In this document: positions 1 through 9,250 of the stretch, one piece after another
Layout of the letters: every line of letters starts with the position of its first letter
Numbering within the stretch: position 1 is the stretch's first letter
Source: Anaeromyxobacter soli
GTDB taxonomy: Bacteria; Myxococcota; Myxococcia; Myxococcales; Anaeromyxobacteraceae
Assembly (NCBI RefSeq): GCF_022808855.1
Contig: NZ_JAKZLF010000032.1
Span: forward strand, 1 to 60,856
Reading direction: 5' to 3'
DNA length: 60,856 nucleotides
Notes under the pieces: generated by a model
Seen by the model: only the letters and a program-made list of their open reading frames with translations
Told to the model about the DNA's origin: nothing
The model's database searches: none
Made by a program: the position numbers and the translations under genes

Positions 1-69
1 GACGCCGCGGAAGCGGCGAAGCCGCTCGCGGCGTCGCACGGGACCCGGCGAGCAGGGGTGGGCCCCCGA

Positions 70-105
70 CGAGCTTTGCTCGGCGGGGCGGGGGCGCAGC
101 CCCCG
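70..105 (-). terminator. Tandem hairpins downstream of the 114-314 gene
   Basis: Two hairpins lie just past the stop codon at 114-116. One is CGAGC-TTT-GCTCG (70-82) and the other is CGGGGGC-GCA-GCCCCCG (89-105), both perfect. There is no U tract, as is common in very GC-rich genomes. The second hairpin shares its core with hairpins at 10103-10131 and 21322-21339, each also just beyond a minus-strand stop codon. A terminator role is inferred from this position. Confidence 0.5.
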
Positions 106-113
106 TTCGACGT

Positions 114-314
114 TCAGTGCAGCTTGTCGGCCTCGCTCTTCAGCTCGTTCCAGGCGGCGTCGAACTCCTTCTTCAGCGTCGGCTGGCGGTCGGCGCCCGC
201 GTCGACGATCTCGTCGATGCGGTGATCGAGCTCGTCGCGGAGCGCCGCGAGGCGCGCGGCCCGGGGTTGCGACGAGGCGGACGGCGTCTGCTGCGGCTCT
301 GCTGGGTTCGCCAT
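114..314 (-). CDS. Small charged helical protein, function unknown
   Basis: This 66-residue protein is not recognised. The first 20 residues are rich in Pro, Ser and Gln and look disordered. The rest is charged and predicted helical, with alternating acidic and basic residues (RDELDHRIDEIVD, KKEFDAAWNELKSEADK), which suggests an amphipathic helix pair. There is no signal peptide, membrane segment or cysteine. I chose the ATG at 314 because GAGGAG lies just upstream on the minus strand; the frame stays open nine codons further but with no ribosome binding site. It stands alone, with 221 bases of gene-free sequence to the next gene. Similar small hydrophilic proteins occur at 31517-31732 and 35069-35275. 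Confidence 0.7.
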   Translation of the reverse strand: MANPAEPQQTPSASSQPRAARLAALRDELDHRIDEIVDAGADRQPTLKKEFDAAWNELKSEADKLH

Positions 315-535
315 GGGAGCTCCTCTTCGTTTCCTGGTCACTGCTCAATTGCGCCGTGCGGGCAGGCGACGCTCGAACAAGGTGGGCGTCGCGGGGGGAA
401 GGATGGGATCGCCTGCACGGGCATGCCGCCGTCCGGGCGAGCGCCCGGTGGGTCCCGCGCGGTGCGTGGCGGCGCCGGCCTCGACAGGAAATGGAGTGGG
501 CCTCGCCGCCGAGGCTCGTCGAGGAGGGACAGCGC

Positions 536-1390
536 ATGGCCGAGGAGAGGATCGTGCTCGTCACGGGCGCCACCGGCAGGCAGGGCGGCGCCACGCTCCG
601 TCACCTCGCGGAGCGCGGCGGCTTCGCGCTCCGGGCGATGACGCGCAAGCCGGAGGGGGACGCTGCGAAGGCGGTCGCGGCGCTCGGGGCGGAGGTGGTC
701 CGGGGCGACCTCGACGACGCCGCGTCGCTCTCGCGCGCGCTCACAGGCGCGTGGGGCGTGTTCGCGGTGCAGAACACCTGGGAGGCGGGCGTCGAGCGGG
801 AGGAGCAGCAGGGGAAGCGCCTCGCGGAGCTGGCGCGGCGCCAGGGCGTGCAGCACTTCGTCTACAGCTCGGTGGGCTCGGCGCACCTCGCGACCCGGAT
901 CCCGCACTTCGACAGCAAGGCGCGGGTGGAGGAGTCCTTGCGGTCGCTCAGGTTCCCGTCGCACGTGATCCTGCGGCCGGTCTTCTTCATGGATAACCTC
1001 GTCTCGCCCGGGTTCCTGCAGGGAGACGCGCTCGTGAGCGCGCTCAGCCCGGCGACGAAGCTGCAGATGATCGCCTCCGACGACATCGGGCGGTTCGCGG
1101 CGCAGGCGTTCGCCGAGGCGGAGAAGTGGAGCGGCTCCGAGACGGACCTCGCGGGCGACGCCGTGACCCTGCCGGAGGCGGCGGAGGCGGTGAGCGGGTT
1201 CGTCGGGCGGAAGGTCGCCTACCGGCAGATCCCGATGGAGGCCGTGCGGGCGAACAGCGAGGACTTCGCGCTCATGCTGGAGTGGTTCGAGCGGGTCGGC
1301 TACTCGGCCGACATCCCGGCCCTCGAGGCGCGCTGGGGCATCCGGCCCCTGACGCTGCGGGAGTGGGCAAGCCAAAAGCGCCGCCGCTGA
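536..1390 (+). CDS. NmrA-like NAD(P)-binding protein
   Basis: This 284-residue protein is a Rossmann-fold member of the NmrA/HSCARG branch of atypical short-chain dehydrogenases. The N-terminus carries the dinucleotide motif GATGRQG (residues 11-17). Segments typical of the family follow: a GDLDD acidic stretch after strand 4, VYSSVGSA, and a PVFFMDNL block near residue 160. Members often bind NADP(H) as redox sensors or act as quinone reductases; the substrate here cannot be told. The ATG at 536 is preferred because GGAGGGA lies 8 bases upstream and the nucleotide-binding strand starts a few residues later. The gene stands alone, 105 bases before ettA. NmrA-family membership is firm; the role is not. 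Confidence 0.85.
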   Translation: MAEERIVLVTGATGRQGGATLRHLAERGGFALRAMTRKPEGDAAKAVAALGAEVVRGDLDDAASLSRALTGAWGVFAVQNTWEAGVEREEQQGKRLAELARRQGVQHFVYSSVGSAHLATRIPHFDSKARVEESLRSLRFPSHVILRPVFFMDNLVSPGFLQGDALVSALSPATKLQMIASDDIGRFAAQAFAEAEKWSGSETDLAGDAVTLPEAAEAVSGFVGRKVAYRQIPMEAVRANSEDFALMLEWFERVGYSADIPALEARWGIRPLTLREWASQKRRR

Positions 1391-1495
1391 GGCGAGAGGC
1401 CGCTCCCCGGAGCGTGGGGCCATCGCGCCCGGGCAACGGGGCGGGTTTTCGATTAGGCTCTCGCGCCTTCCACTCCACCTTCACCCCCGAGCGCC

Positions 1496-3158
<1,663 letters not shown>

Positions 3159-3160
<2 letters not shown>

Positions 3161-3180
3161 GCGCGCGGCGCGGCGCGCCT
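3159..3180. terminator. Hairpin between convergent ettA and lipoprotein genes
   Basis: The arms AGGCGCGC (3159-3166) and GCGCGCCT (3173-3180) form a perfect 8-bp stem around a 6-base loop. The stem begins inside the ettA stop codon. It lies between two convergent genes and could stop transcription from either side. There is no T tract. Confidence 0.45.
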
Positions 3181-3229
3181 CACCGCGCGGGCGGCCGCGC
3201 AGCGCCGGGCCGGCGGCCGGGGCGAGCCG

Positions 3230-3646
3230 CTACTGCTTCTGCGCCCGGAAGTTGATCGTCCCGGTGGTGTGCGTGAAGTCCACGACGATGGTCCAGTCGC
3301 CCGCGGCGCCGGCCACGGTCGACACCGAGCCGGTCGCGCCGTCGAGCGCGCCCTGGTAGACCTGCGCGCCGGCGGCGTCACGCAGCGTGAGCGTCACGCT
3401 GCCGGCGCTGACGGCGCTCGAGCGGTCGACGGAGGCCATCGTGCCGGTGTTGTGCCACGTGTACGAGAGCGTCCCGTCGCCGTTCGCCACGCCCGTGAGC
3501 TGGAAGCCGAAGCTGTCGGCGACGTTCGTGATCTGCGGCTGGTACTGAGGCTGGACCGGCGCCGAGCCGGAGTCCGACCCGCCGCAGGCCGCGAGCGAGA
3601 CCGCGAGGATCGTGGCGAGGGCGACGGACGGCAGGCGCAGGCGCAT
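3230..3646 (-). CDS. Exported lipoprotein of unknown function
   Basis: This 138-residue protein is a predicted lipoprotein. Basic residues at the N-terminus and a hydrophobic core lead to lipobox L18-A-A-C21, followed by GGSDSGS, so Cys21 should be lipidated. The mature part is about 115 residues and looks all-beta: YTWHNTGT, VTLTLRDAAGAQVYQGAL and WTIVVDFTHTTGTINFRAQ resemble a small Ig/beta-sandwich fold. No enzyme motif is seen. Pro-Gln-rich spacing after the cysteine suggests a tether. The ATG at 3646 follows a GGAGGTC ribosome binding site that lies inside a perfect hairpin (see 3651-3667). It converges with ettA. Confidence 0.85.
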   Translation of the reverse strand: MRLRLPSVALATILAVSLAACGGSDSGSAPVQPQYQPQITNVADSFGFQLTGVANGDGTLSYTWHNTGTMASVDRSSAVSAGSVTLTLRDAAGAQVYQGALDGATGSVSTVAGAAGDWTIVVDFTHTTGTINFRAQKQ

Positions 3647-3650
3647 GAGT

Positions 3651-3667
3651 GACCTCCAGTGGAGGTC
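3651..3667 (-). promoter_or_regulatory. Hairpin covering the ribosome binding site of the 3230-3646 lipoprotein
   Basis: On the minus strand the leader reads GACCTCC-ACT-GGAGGTC followed by ACTC and the ATG at 3646. The second arm is the Shine-Dalgarno sequence itself, so a perfect 7-bp stem with a 3-base loop would hide it. This suggests translation limited by leader folding, for instance by temperature or by a binding factor. The pairing is seen directly; the regulatory role is inferred. Confidence 0.5.
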
Positions 3668-3785
3668 CCACGCTAGCGGCTCGATTGACGGGCATCAAGG
3701 GAGCGGAGGTGCGCGGAGAGCGCACCTCGCCGGCGCCACCCGCGCCCCGTGACGTCGCGTCCCGCGGGGCGCCCCGCGCGGCCGC

Positions 3786-6125
3786 TCAGCTCCGCGCCGG
3801 ACCGACCGGCTGCGACGCGGAGTCCCCTCCGAAGACGTCGTGCACGTAGTCGTGCGACGAGAGCGCGGCCGGAGCGAGCGCGCCCGTGCGGACGCCCTCG
3901 ACGATCTCCGGGCGCTCGAGGTCGAAGATCGCGTCCAGGATCTGCCCGCGCTCCCGCGCGTTCGCCTGCCCGACCACGAACAGCACGCGCGCGCTGTGCT
4001 GGACGTAGCGGGGCGAGAGGAGCTGGCGCTTCAGGAGCTCCATGATCACGTCGGCCTTGGAGCGGTCGAAGCGCGGCGGGTCGCCCCGACGGTCCTGCTC
4101 CGCGAAGAACTCCCGCGTCCACTCGAAGTGGTAGTCCCAGACCTTCTGGAACAGGTCGCGGGTGAAGCGCGTCCCGGCCTTGATCGGCTCCGCGTTCGCG
4201 CCGATGACGACGCCGTCCTCGGTGAGGGTCTGCCGCTGCAGGTGGCCGTCCTTCGTGATCGGCGCCTGGTGCTGGACCAGCGTCCACAGCCACGACACGT
4301 AGATCCGGTACGTGGCGAGGTCGTTCATGAACCGCTGCCGGAGCTCGTAGTCGTCGATGGCCGCGGCGAAGTTGCCGTTCAGGATCTGGAAGCCGTAGTT
4401 CGCGGCCATGTAGAACGAGTGCTGCACGTGCTCGATCGTCACGTCGCCCCTGGGCGGCGCGTAGATCGCCTCCCAGCGCTCGGCCGAGAAGATCTTCTCC
4501 GGCGCGTCGAGCTGCTCCTTGCGGACGATCGACGGCGTGATCCTGCCCTGCGCGTCGAGGAGCCCGCGCGACTGGAAGAGCTGCCGCTCGGCCGCGTCGA
4601 GGCCGCTCGCCACCGTCGGCACCGCCTTCCCCTTCACGTCGATGGTCTCGAGCTTCGCCTCGACGAGCGCCTGGAGGCCGGACAGCTCGGCGCGGAGCGG
4701 GCCGTTGCCCGCGGCGACGTACTCCGCCTCCGGGCTCGCCACCCAGCTCTGCCGGAAGGCGTCGTGGAGCGTGCCCTTCACCTTGCCGGCGAGGATGTCG
4801 GCGAGCGTCGGCTGCGCGTCCGCCGCGAGCGGCGCCTCGGGCATGAACATGAGGCCCAGGATGCGCTCGCGGAGCTTGTCGATCGTGATGGCGCGCAGCG
4901 CCACCGGGTTGTAGCGGGAGCGCCCGTACGGATCGCCGCCCTGGTAGATCATGACGGCGGCCATCCCGCCGATGGGCGCCGCGTTCGTGAGCGCGCCGCC
5001 CTTCATTCCGGCCATGAGCATCATGAGCGCGGCGTAGCGCTGGTAGGCGATCATGATCGGCGTCGCCATCCCGATGCTCTGCGGGTCCGGGAAGATCCCG
5101 GCGGGATCGTCCTTCCAGAGCTCGATCATGCTGCCGAGGTAGTCCCAGCGGCCGACGTTCATGCCGAGCAGCCGCCGGCGCAGCACCCACGCGATGCCGG
5201 GGAGGTAGCGGCCCGCGTTCCCTTCCTCGTACAGCATCTTCACCTTGAGGGTGCCCGCGGGGACGCCGATGAGCCCCTCCAGGCGCGAGAGCAGCCGCTC
5301 GACGATGAGCGCCTCGCGCGGCGTCTGGAGCTTCGGGATGTAGTAGTAGACGCCGCTGCCGGCGCGGGTGAGGGCGTCGTAGTTGTTGAGGGCCCACAGC
5401 GTCGTGATGACCACGAGCCCGGGCGCCGGCTCGCCGTCCACGAGGACGTGGTCGTAGCGCAGGTGCAGGCTCGGCGGCCGGGCGAGCCGCGTCGGCCACT
5501 GCGCCGGCGGCTTCGTGATCTGGTACGCGCGCTTCTTGCCCTTCTTCACCACCTCGTACGGGCGGCCGGTCCAGCGGCCCTCGTGGATCTCCTTCGCGTT
5601 CGCCATCGCGGCGAAGATGCCCACCGGCTGGTTCGTGGGGGTGCCGTCGGGCTGGAAGTGCGGCGGCGACGCGTCCTCGAAGTCCGGCATGTTCATCGGC
5701 GCCGGCGAGTTGAGCGCGTTGAACGCCATGTCGAGCGGGTGCCATGGCCCGGTGAGCTCGAGCCCCGGGTTCTTCGTCGGGTGGACGTGGTCGGGGATGG
5801 GCACCTCGTCGTTGAGGCGCCAGCGCCGCTCGCTCTCGCGGCCGAGGAAGTTGTCCACGAGGCCCTGGACGATCTCGCGGTACGTCCAGGCCTTGCCGCT
5901 CACCGGATCCTCGAACGTCTCGTCCCAGCGCGGCCACGCGTACTTCGTGCGGGCCGGCGCCGGGTCCTGCAGGAGGGCCCGGCGCGCGGTGAGGGCGGCG
6001 GCGATCGCGGGGCGCAGCTCGCGGGTCAGCGTCGCGATCGTCTGCTCGACGTCGATCTCGCGGCCGTTCACGCGCTGGGTCCCGAAGAGCTGCGGGAACT
6101 GCTGGAGGATGTCCGGACGGATCAT
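3786..6125 (-). CDS. Large divergent malate synthase-like enzyme
   Basis: This 779-residue protein matches the malate synthase fold (glyoxylate + acetyl-CoA to malate) but is longer than form A (about 530) and form G (about 720). Landmarks shared with form A are VDGEPAPG, then YYYIPKLQTPREA (family: YFYLPKMESHLEA), LKVKMLYEE (family: VLIET), GMNVGRWDY (metal-binding GLNCGRWDY) and IGGMAA. Near the C-terminus, MNDLATYRI aligns with the catalytic-Asp block MEDAATAEI. The family block RPRGWH reads RPPSLH here, and the DGTWVAHP block is not seen. Extra N- and C-terminal segments are unassigned. The ATG at 6125 has an AGAGAGGA ribosome binding site. No isocitrate lyase gene is adjacent. Family is fairly sure; the reaction is not. 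Confidence 0.7.
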   Translation of the reverse strand: MIRPDILQQFPQLFGTQRVNGREIDVEQTIATLTRELRPAIAAALTARRALLQDPAPARTKYAWPRWDETFEDPVSGKAWTYREIVQGLVDNFLGRESERRWRLNDEVPIPDHVHPTKNPGLELTGPWHPLDMAFNALNSPAPMNMPDFEDASPPHFQPDGTPTNQPVGIFAAMANAKEIHEGRWTGRPYEVVKKGKKRAYQITKPPAQWPTRLARPPSLHLRYDHVLVDGEPAPGLVVITTLWALNNYDALTRAGSGVYYYIPKLQTPREALIVERLLSRLEGLIGVPAGTLKVKMLYEEGNAGRYLPGIAWVLRRRLLGMNVGRWDYLGSMIELWKDDPAGIFPDPQSIGMATPIMIAYQRYAALMMLMAGMKGGALTNAAPIGGMAAVMIYQGGDPYGRSRYNPVALRAITIDKLRERILGLMFMPEAPLAADAQPTLADILAGKVKGTLHDAFRQSWVASPEAEYVAAGNGPLRAELSGLQALVEAKLETIDVKGKAVPTVASGLDAAERQLFQSRGLLDAQGRITPSIVRKEQLDAPEKIFSAERWEAIYAPPRGDVTIEHVQHSFYMAANYGFQILNGNFAAAIDDYELRQRFMNDLATYRIYVSWLWTLVQHQAPITKDGHLQRQTLTEDGVVIGANAEPIKAGTRFTRDLFQKVWDYHFEWTREFFAEQDRRGDPPRFDRSKADVIMELLKRQLLSPRYVQHSARVLFVVGQANARERGQILDAIFDLERPEIVEGVRTGALAPAALSSHDYVHDVFGGDSASQPVGPARS

Positions 6126-6380
6126 GGGCTCTGGTCCTCTCTCTGCAGGCGCGCCTGCGCGATCAGGTGTAGTGGCACACACGCGCGCCATGGGCATGGA
6201 CCAGGAAGGTTGGGTCCCTCGCGCCACCCGCGGCGGAATCCGGCGAGACCCTTCCGGGCCCACCGGCCGGAGGCGCCGGGCTGCCAACGAGGTGGACTCC
6301 GCCCGCCCGCCGCCCCATTGCGCGCTGCGCGCGGCGATGGCCTCGTTACCTTCTGCCACCGTCGGGCGTGATCGCCCCCC

Positions 6381-7352
6381 ATGACCACCATGGCTGCGAA
6401 GGCCCCAGCTCTCGAACCGAAGAACCGCGCGCTCGGACAGGCGCTCGACGGGCACCGGCGTGCGGTGTGGGGCATCTGCTACCGCATGACCGGGGTCGCG
6501 GCGGACGCGGACGACCTCGTCCAGGAGACGTTCACGCGCGCGCTCACGGCGCGCCCCGATCGGTCGGGCGAGCCGCTGCGGCCCTGGCTCGCGCGGGTCG
6601 CCGTCCGGCTCGCGATCGATCACCTGCGCCGCCGCCGCGTCCGCGGGTACACGGGCCAGTGGCTGCCCGCCCCGGTCCCGACGGACACGCCGGACCTGGA
6701 GCCGACGCCGGACGCGCGCTACGACGCCGCGGAGTCGGCCTCCTACGCGTTCCTCGTCGCGCTCGAGCGGCTGACGCCGCTGCAGCGCGCGGTGCTCCTC
6801 CTCCGCGACGTGCTCGGCCACTCGGTGCGCGAGGCGGCGGCGGTGCTCTCCACCACGGAGGGGGCGGTGAAGGTCGCGCACCTCCGCGCGCGGCGCGCGA
6901 TGGAGGGCTACGACGCGGCGCGCCTGCCCGCGTCTCCGGCGCTGGAGGCGCGCACGCGGGCGGCGCTGGAGGCGTTCGTCGGGGCGATCCTTGCGGGCGA
7001 CCTGGCCCGGGCGGAGGCGCTCCTCGCCGCGGACGCGCGCGCCGTCTCGGACGGTGGCGGCGAGTACCTGGCGGCGCCGCGGGTGCTCGAGGGCGCGCGC
7101 AACGTCGCGCGGTTCTTCGTCGGGGTCACGCCGCGAGGCGGCGGCGAGCGGAGAGCGACCTGGGTCCGGCTCAACGGCCTCCCCGCGCTCGTCGTGGACC
7201 TGCCGGCGGGCGGGCCGCGGGTCGCGCCCCGCATCGTGCTGCGCGTCGATCTCGACGCCGAGGGCCGCATCGCGCGCATCCACGCCATCGCCGCGCCGCG
7301 CAAGCTCACGGCGCTGCCTCCAGCTCCGCCGGCGCAGCCGGCTGCTCGCTGA
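6381..7352 (+). CDS. ECF41-type RNA polymerase sigma factor with SnoaL-like extension
   Basis: This 323-residue ECF sigma factor carries region 2 near residues 25-90 (YRMTGVAADADDLVQETFTRAL, shown in part) and region 4 near 130-185 (RAVLLLRDVLGHSVREAAAV). A SnoaL-like domain of about 120 residues follows. Its DGGGEYLA segment matches the DGGGK hallmark of ECF41 factors, which lack a separate anti-sigma factor and are controlled by this extension. In known ECF41 loci the target is a neighbouring carboxymuconolactone decarboxylase, oxidoreductase or epimerase gene; here the neighbour is an epimerase (7306-8256). The 3' ends of the two genes overlap by 47 bases. No clear ribosome binding site precedes the ATG at 6381; the ATG at 6390 is an alternative. 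Confidence 0.88.
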   Translation: MTTMAAKAPALEPKNRALGQALDGHRRAVWGICYRMTGVAADADDLVQETFTRALTARPDRSGEPLRPWLARVAVRLAIDHLRRRRVRGYTGQWLPAPVPTDTPDLEPTPDARYDAAESASYAFLVALERLTPLQRAVLLLRDVLGHSVREAAAVLSTTEGAVKVAHLRARRAMEGYDAARLPASPALEARTRAALEAFVGAILAGDLARAEALLAADARAVSDGGGEYLAAPRVLEGARNVARFFVGVTPRGGGERRATWVRLNGLPALVVDLPAGGPRVAPRIVLRVDLDAEGRIARIHAIAAPRKLTALPPAPPAQPAAR

Positions 7353-8256
7353 GCGCGCCGATCGTCGCCGCCCAGCCCTCGCGCACGCTCGGATACCGGG
7401 GCGCCCACCCCGCGGCCTCGCGCAGCTTCCAGTTGGAGATCCTGAGCGAGCGCGCCAGGAGCTCGCCGAGCGAGCCGGAGACGAGCTTCACCCAGGGCGG
7501 AAGCAGGCGCGGCGGCGGGACGCCCAGGGCGGCCGCGAGCAGGTCGAAGTACTCGCGGCGGCGGACGGGCTCGTCGTCGGCGACGTCGTAGACGCCGGGG
7601 GGGACCCTCAGCGCCGCCACGACCGCCGACGCCGCGTCGTCGTGGGAGATCGACGAGATGAAGGCGTCGCCGGCGCCCGGCAGGGCGGCGAAGCCCCGCC
7701 GCGCCGCGGCCAGGAGCGGCCGCAGGTGGGAGGCGTCCGGGCCGTAGAACGCGGCGAAGCGGAGCACCACGCCCGCTCCCCCATGGCTCGCGAAGCGGGC
7801 CGCGGCGCGCTCGGCGTCCAGGACCGAGCGGTTGTAGCGGACCGGCCGGATGCGGGAGCGTTCGGCCACCCACGCGTCCCCGGCGTCCTCGTAGACGAGC
7901 GCGAAGGACTCCTGGACGAAGCGAGACGCCCCGCCGGCGAGCGCCGCCTCGCAGAGGTTCGCGGAGGCCTCGCGGCGGAGGCGGTCGTTCTCGCGCCACG
8001 CGAAGGGCAGGAGCATCCGCCCCGGCGACGGGATGTGCGTCGCGAGGTTCACGACGATCTCGTGGCCCGCGACGGCGCGCCGAACGGCGGCTGGGTCGAG
8101 CAGATCGAGCGCGATGGCGTTGGCCCCGGCGCGGACGAGCCGCTCGCGCGCCTCCGGCGCCCGCGCCACCGCGGTGACCTCGTGGCCGGCCGCGAGCAGC
8201 GCGGGGACCACCCGCCGGCCGATGACTCCCGTGGAACCCGTGATGAAGATCCTCAT
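7306..8256 (-). CDS. NAD-dependent epimerase/dehydratase family protein
   Basis: This 316-residue extended short-chain dehydrogenase has the nucleotide motif GSTGVIG (residues 7-13), an NLATHIP segment after strand 4, and a C-terminal substrate half ending in the family pattern WAPRYPSVREGWAAT. The active-site tyrosine is present in RYNRSVLDAE, but the usual lysine four residues on is valine, so classic YxxxK chemistry is doubtful. The ATG at 8256 is chosen because AAGGAGG lies just upstream. Its 3' end overlaps the convergent ECF41 sigma gene by 47 bases. The pairing makes it the likely target of that sigma factor, as in described ECF41 loci. The substrate is unknown. Confidence 0.87.
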   Translation of the reverse strand: MRIFITGSTGVIGRRVVPALLAAGHEVTAVARAPEARERLVRAGANAIALDLLDPAAVRRAVAGHEIVVNLATHIPSPGRMLLPFAWRENDRLRREASANLCEAALAGGASRFVQESFALVYEDAGDAWVAERSRIRPVRYNRSVLDAERAAARFASHGGAGVVLRFAAFYGPDASHLRPLLAAARRGFAALPGAGDAFISSISHDDAASAVVAALRVPPGVYDVADDEPVRRREYFDLLAAALGVPPPRLLPPWVKLVSGSLGELLARSLRISNWKLREAAGWAPRYPSVREGWAATIGALSEQPAAPAELEAAP

Positions 8257-8514
8257 CCTGCCTCCTTGCGCCACCTCACGAGCGAGGAGGCGCGAAGGTT
8301 ACGTGGGGCCCCGGCCGAGCCCCCGATCCGACCGGCCTCGGGGCCGTGCGGGATGAGAGCCCCGGGTCGCGGGACCGACGCGTCCGCGTGCTCGACCTCC
8401 GGCGAGCGCGCCGCAGGGCCGCGGGCGCGTACACGGAGGAAGGTGACGCGGGCGGGGCTGCGCGAGCGCCGCGGGCGGCCGTAACCTCCGGGGCCGCTCG
8501 CGCGTGGACACGGC

Positions 8515-9231
8515 ATGGCGAGCACGATCGAGGCGGAGCGGCCGGTCGGAGCCGGCGAGCGGCACGGGCAGCGGTCCGCTGCCGGCGCGCGTCCGGTTCG
8601 CGCCGGCGTCGTGGCGGGCACGTTCCTGGGCTCGAAGCTCGCGTCGCTCCTCGGGCTCCTGCCGGTGGGCGTCTGGACCGTGAACCACCTGTGGGACAAC
8701 CTCGCCGCGCTGCGCGGGGGGGCGGCGTGGGAGCGCGCGGTCACCGAGCACTCGAGCCCGGCAACGCAGGCGGTGACGCTCGCGGTCGTGCTCGTGCCGC
8801 TCCTGCTCCACTCGGGCTGGGGCCTCGCGCGGCTCCCGCGGACGCGCGTGCCGCGCCACGTGGGCCGGTTCGCGAGCCTGCGGCATGGCCTGCACCGCCT
8901 CTCCGCCCTGGGCCTCCTCCTGTTCCTGGGAGCTCACCTGTGGCTCGCGCTCATCCGGCCGCGCCTCCTCCAGGGCGGACCCGAGCCGTTCGAGCATCTG
9001 GCTCACCAGATGCGGTTCCACCTGCCGACACTCGTCGTGTACGTGCTCGGGGTGCTCGGGACGGCGTACCACCTCGCGAACGGCCTGCAGGCGGTCGGGG
9101 TCGGGTGGGGACTCCGCTTCGGGCGCGGGACGATGTCGCGCCTGAGCCTCACGTCGGGGGCGGCCTTCGTCGTGCTCCTCGCGATGGGGTGGACCGCAGT
9201 CTGGGCCCTGTGGCGGGCGGGGGGAGGGTGA
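8515..9231 (+). CDS. Orphan cytochrome b subunit like SdhC/FrdC
   Basis: This 238-residue membrane protein has five predicted membrane segments and resembles the single large di-haem cytochrome b of Bacillus/Wolinella-type succinate dehydrogenase or fumarate reductase. The first helix carries the family pattern KLASLLGLLPVGVWTVNH...N. Further candidate haem ligands lie in LLHSGWGL, LGAHLWLAL and AYHLANGL. The first 30 residues are polar. In a normal operon this subunit precedes the flavoprotein and iron-sulphur subunits, but neither lies nearby: the next gene is on the other strand. It could serve a complex encoded elsewhere, or act as a stand-alone haem protein. No strong ribosome binding site is visible. 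Confidence 0.8.
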   Translation: MASTIEAERPVGAGERHGQRSAAGARPVRAGVVAGTFLGSKLASLLGLLPVGVWTVNHLWDNLAALRGGAAWERAVTEHSSPATQAVTLAVVLVPLLLHSGWGLARLPRTRVPRHVGRFASLRHGLHRLSALGLLLFLGAHLWLALIRPRLLQGGPEPFEHLAHQMRFHLPTLVVYVLGVLGTAYHLANGLQAVGVGWGLRFGRGTMSRLSLTSGAAFVVLLAMGWTAVWALWRAGGG

Positions 9232-9250
9232 CGCTCCCGCCGTGCCCGCC

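Noticed and set aside
3840-6371. Open frame of 843 codons antisense to the malate synthase-like gene
   Set aside because: Composition is Arg/Val/Glu/His-biased without recognisable motifs, while the minus strand shows family blocks.
6126-6380. Search for the ECF41 promoter (TGTCACA ... CGTC) upstream of the sigma gene and upstream of the epimerase
   Set aside because: No convincing match could be seen by eye in either region, so no promoter is annotated.
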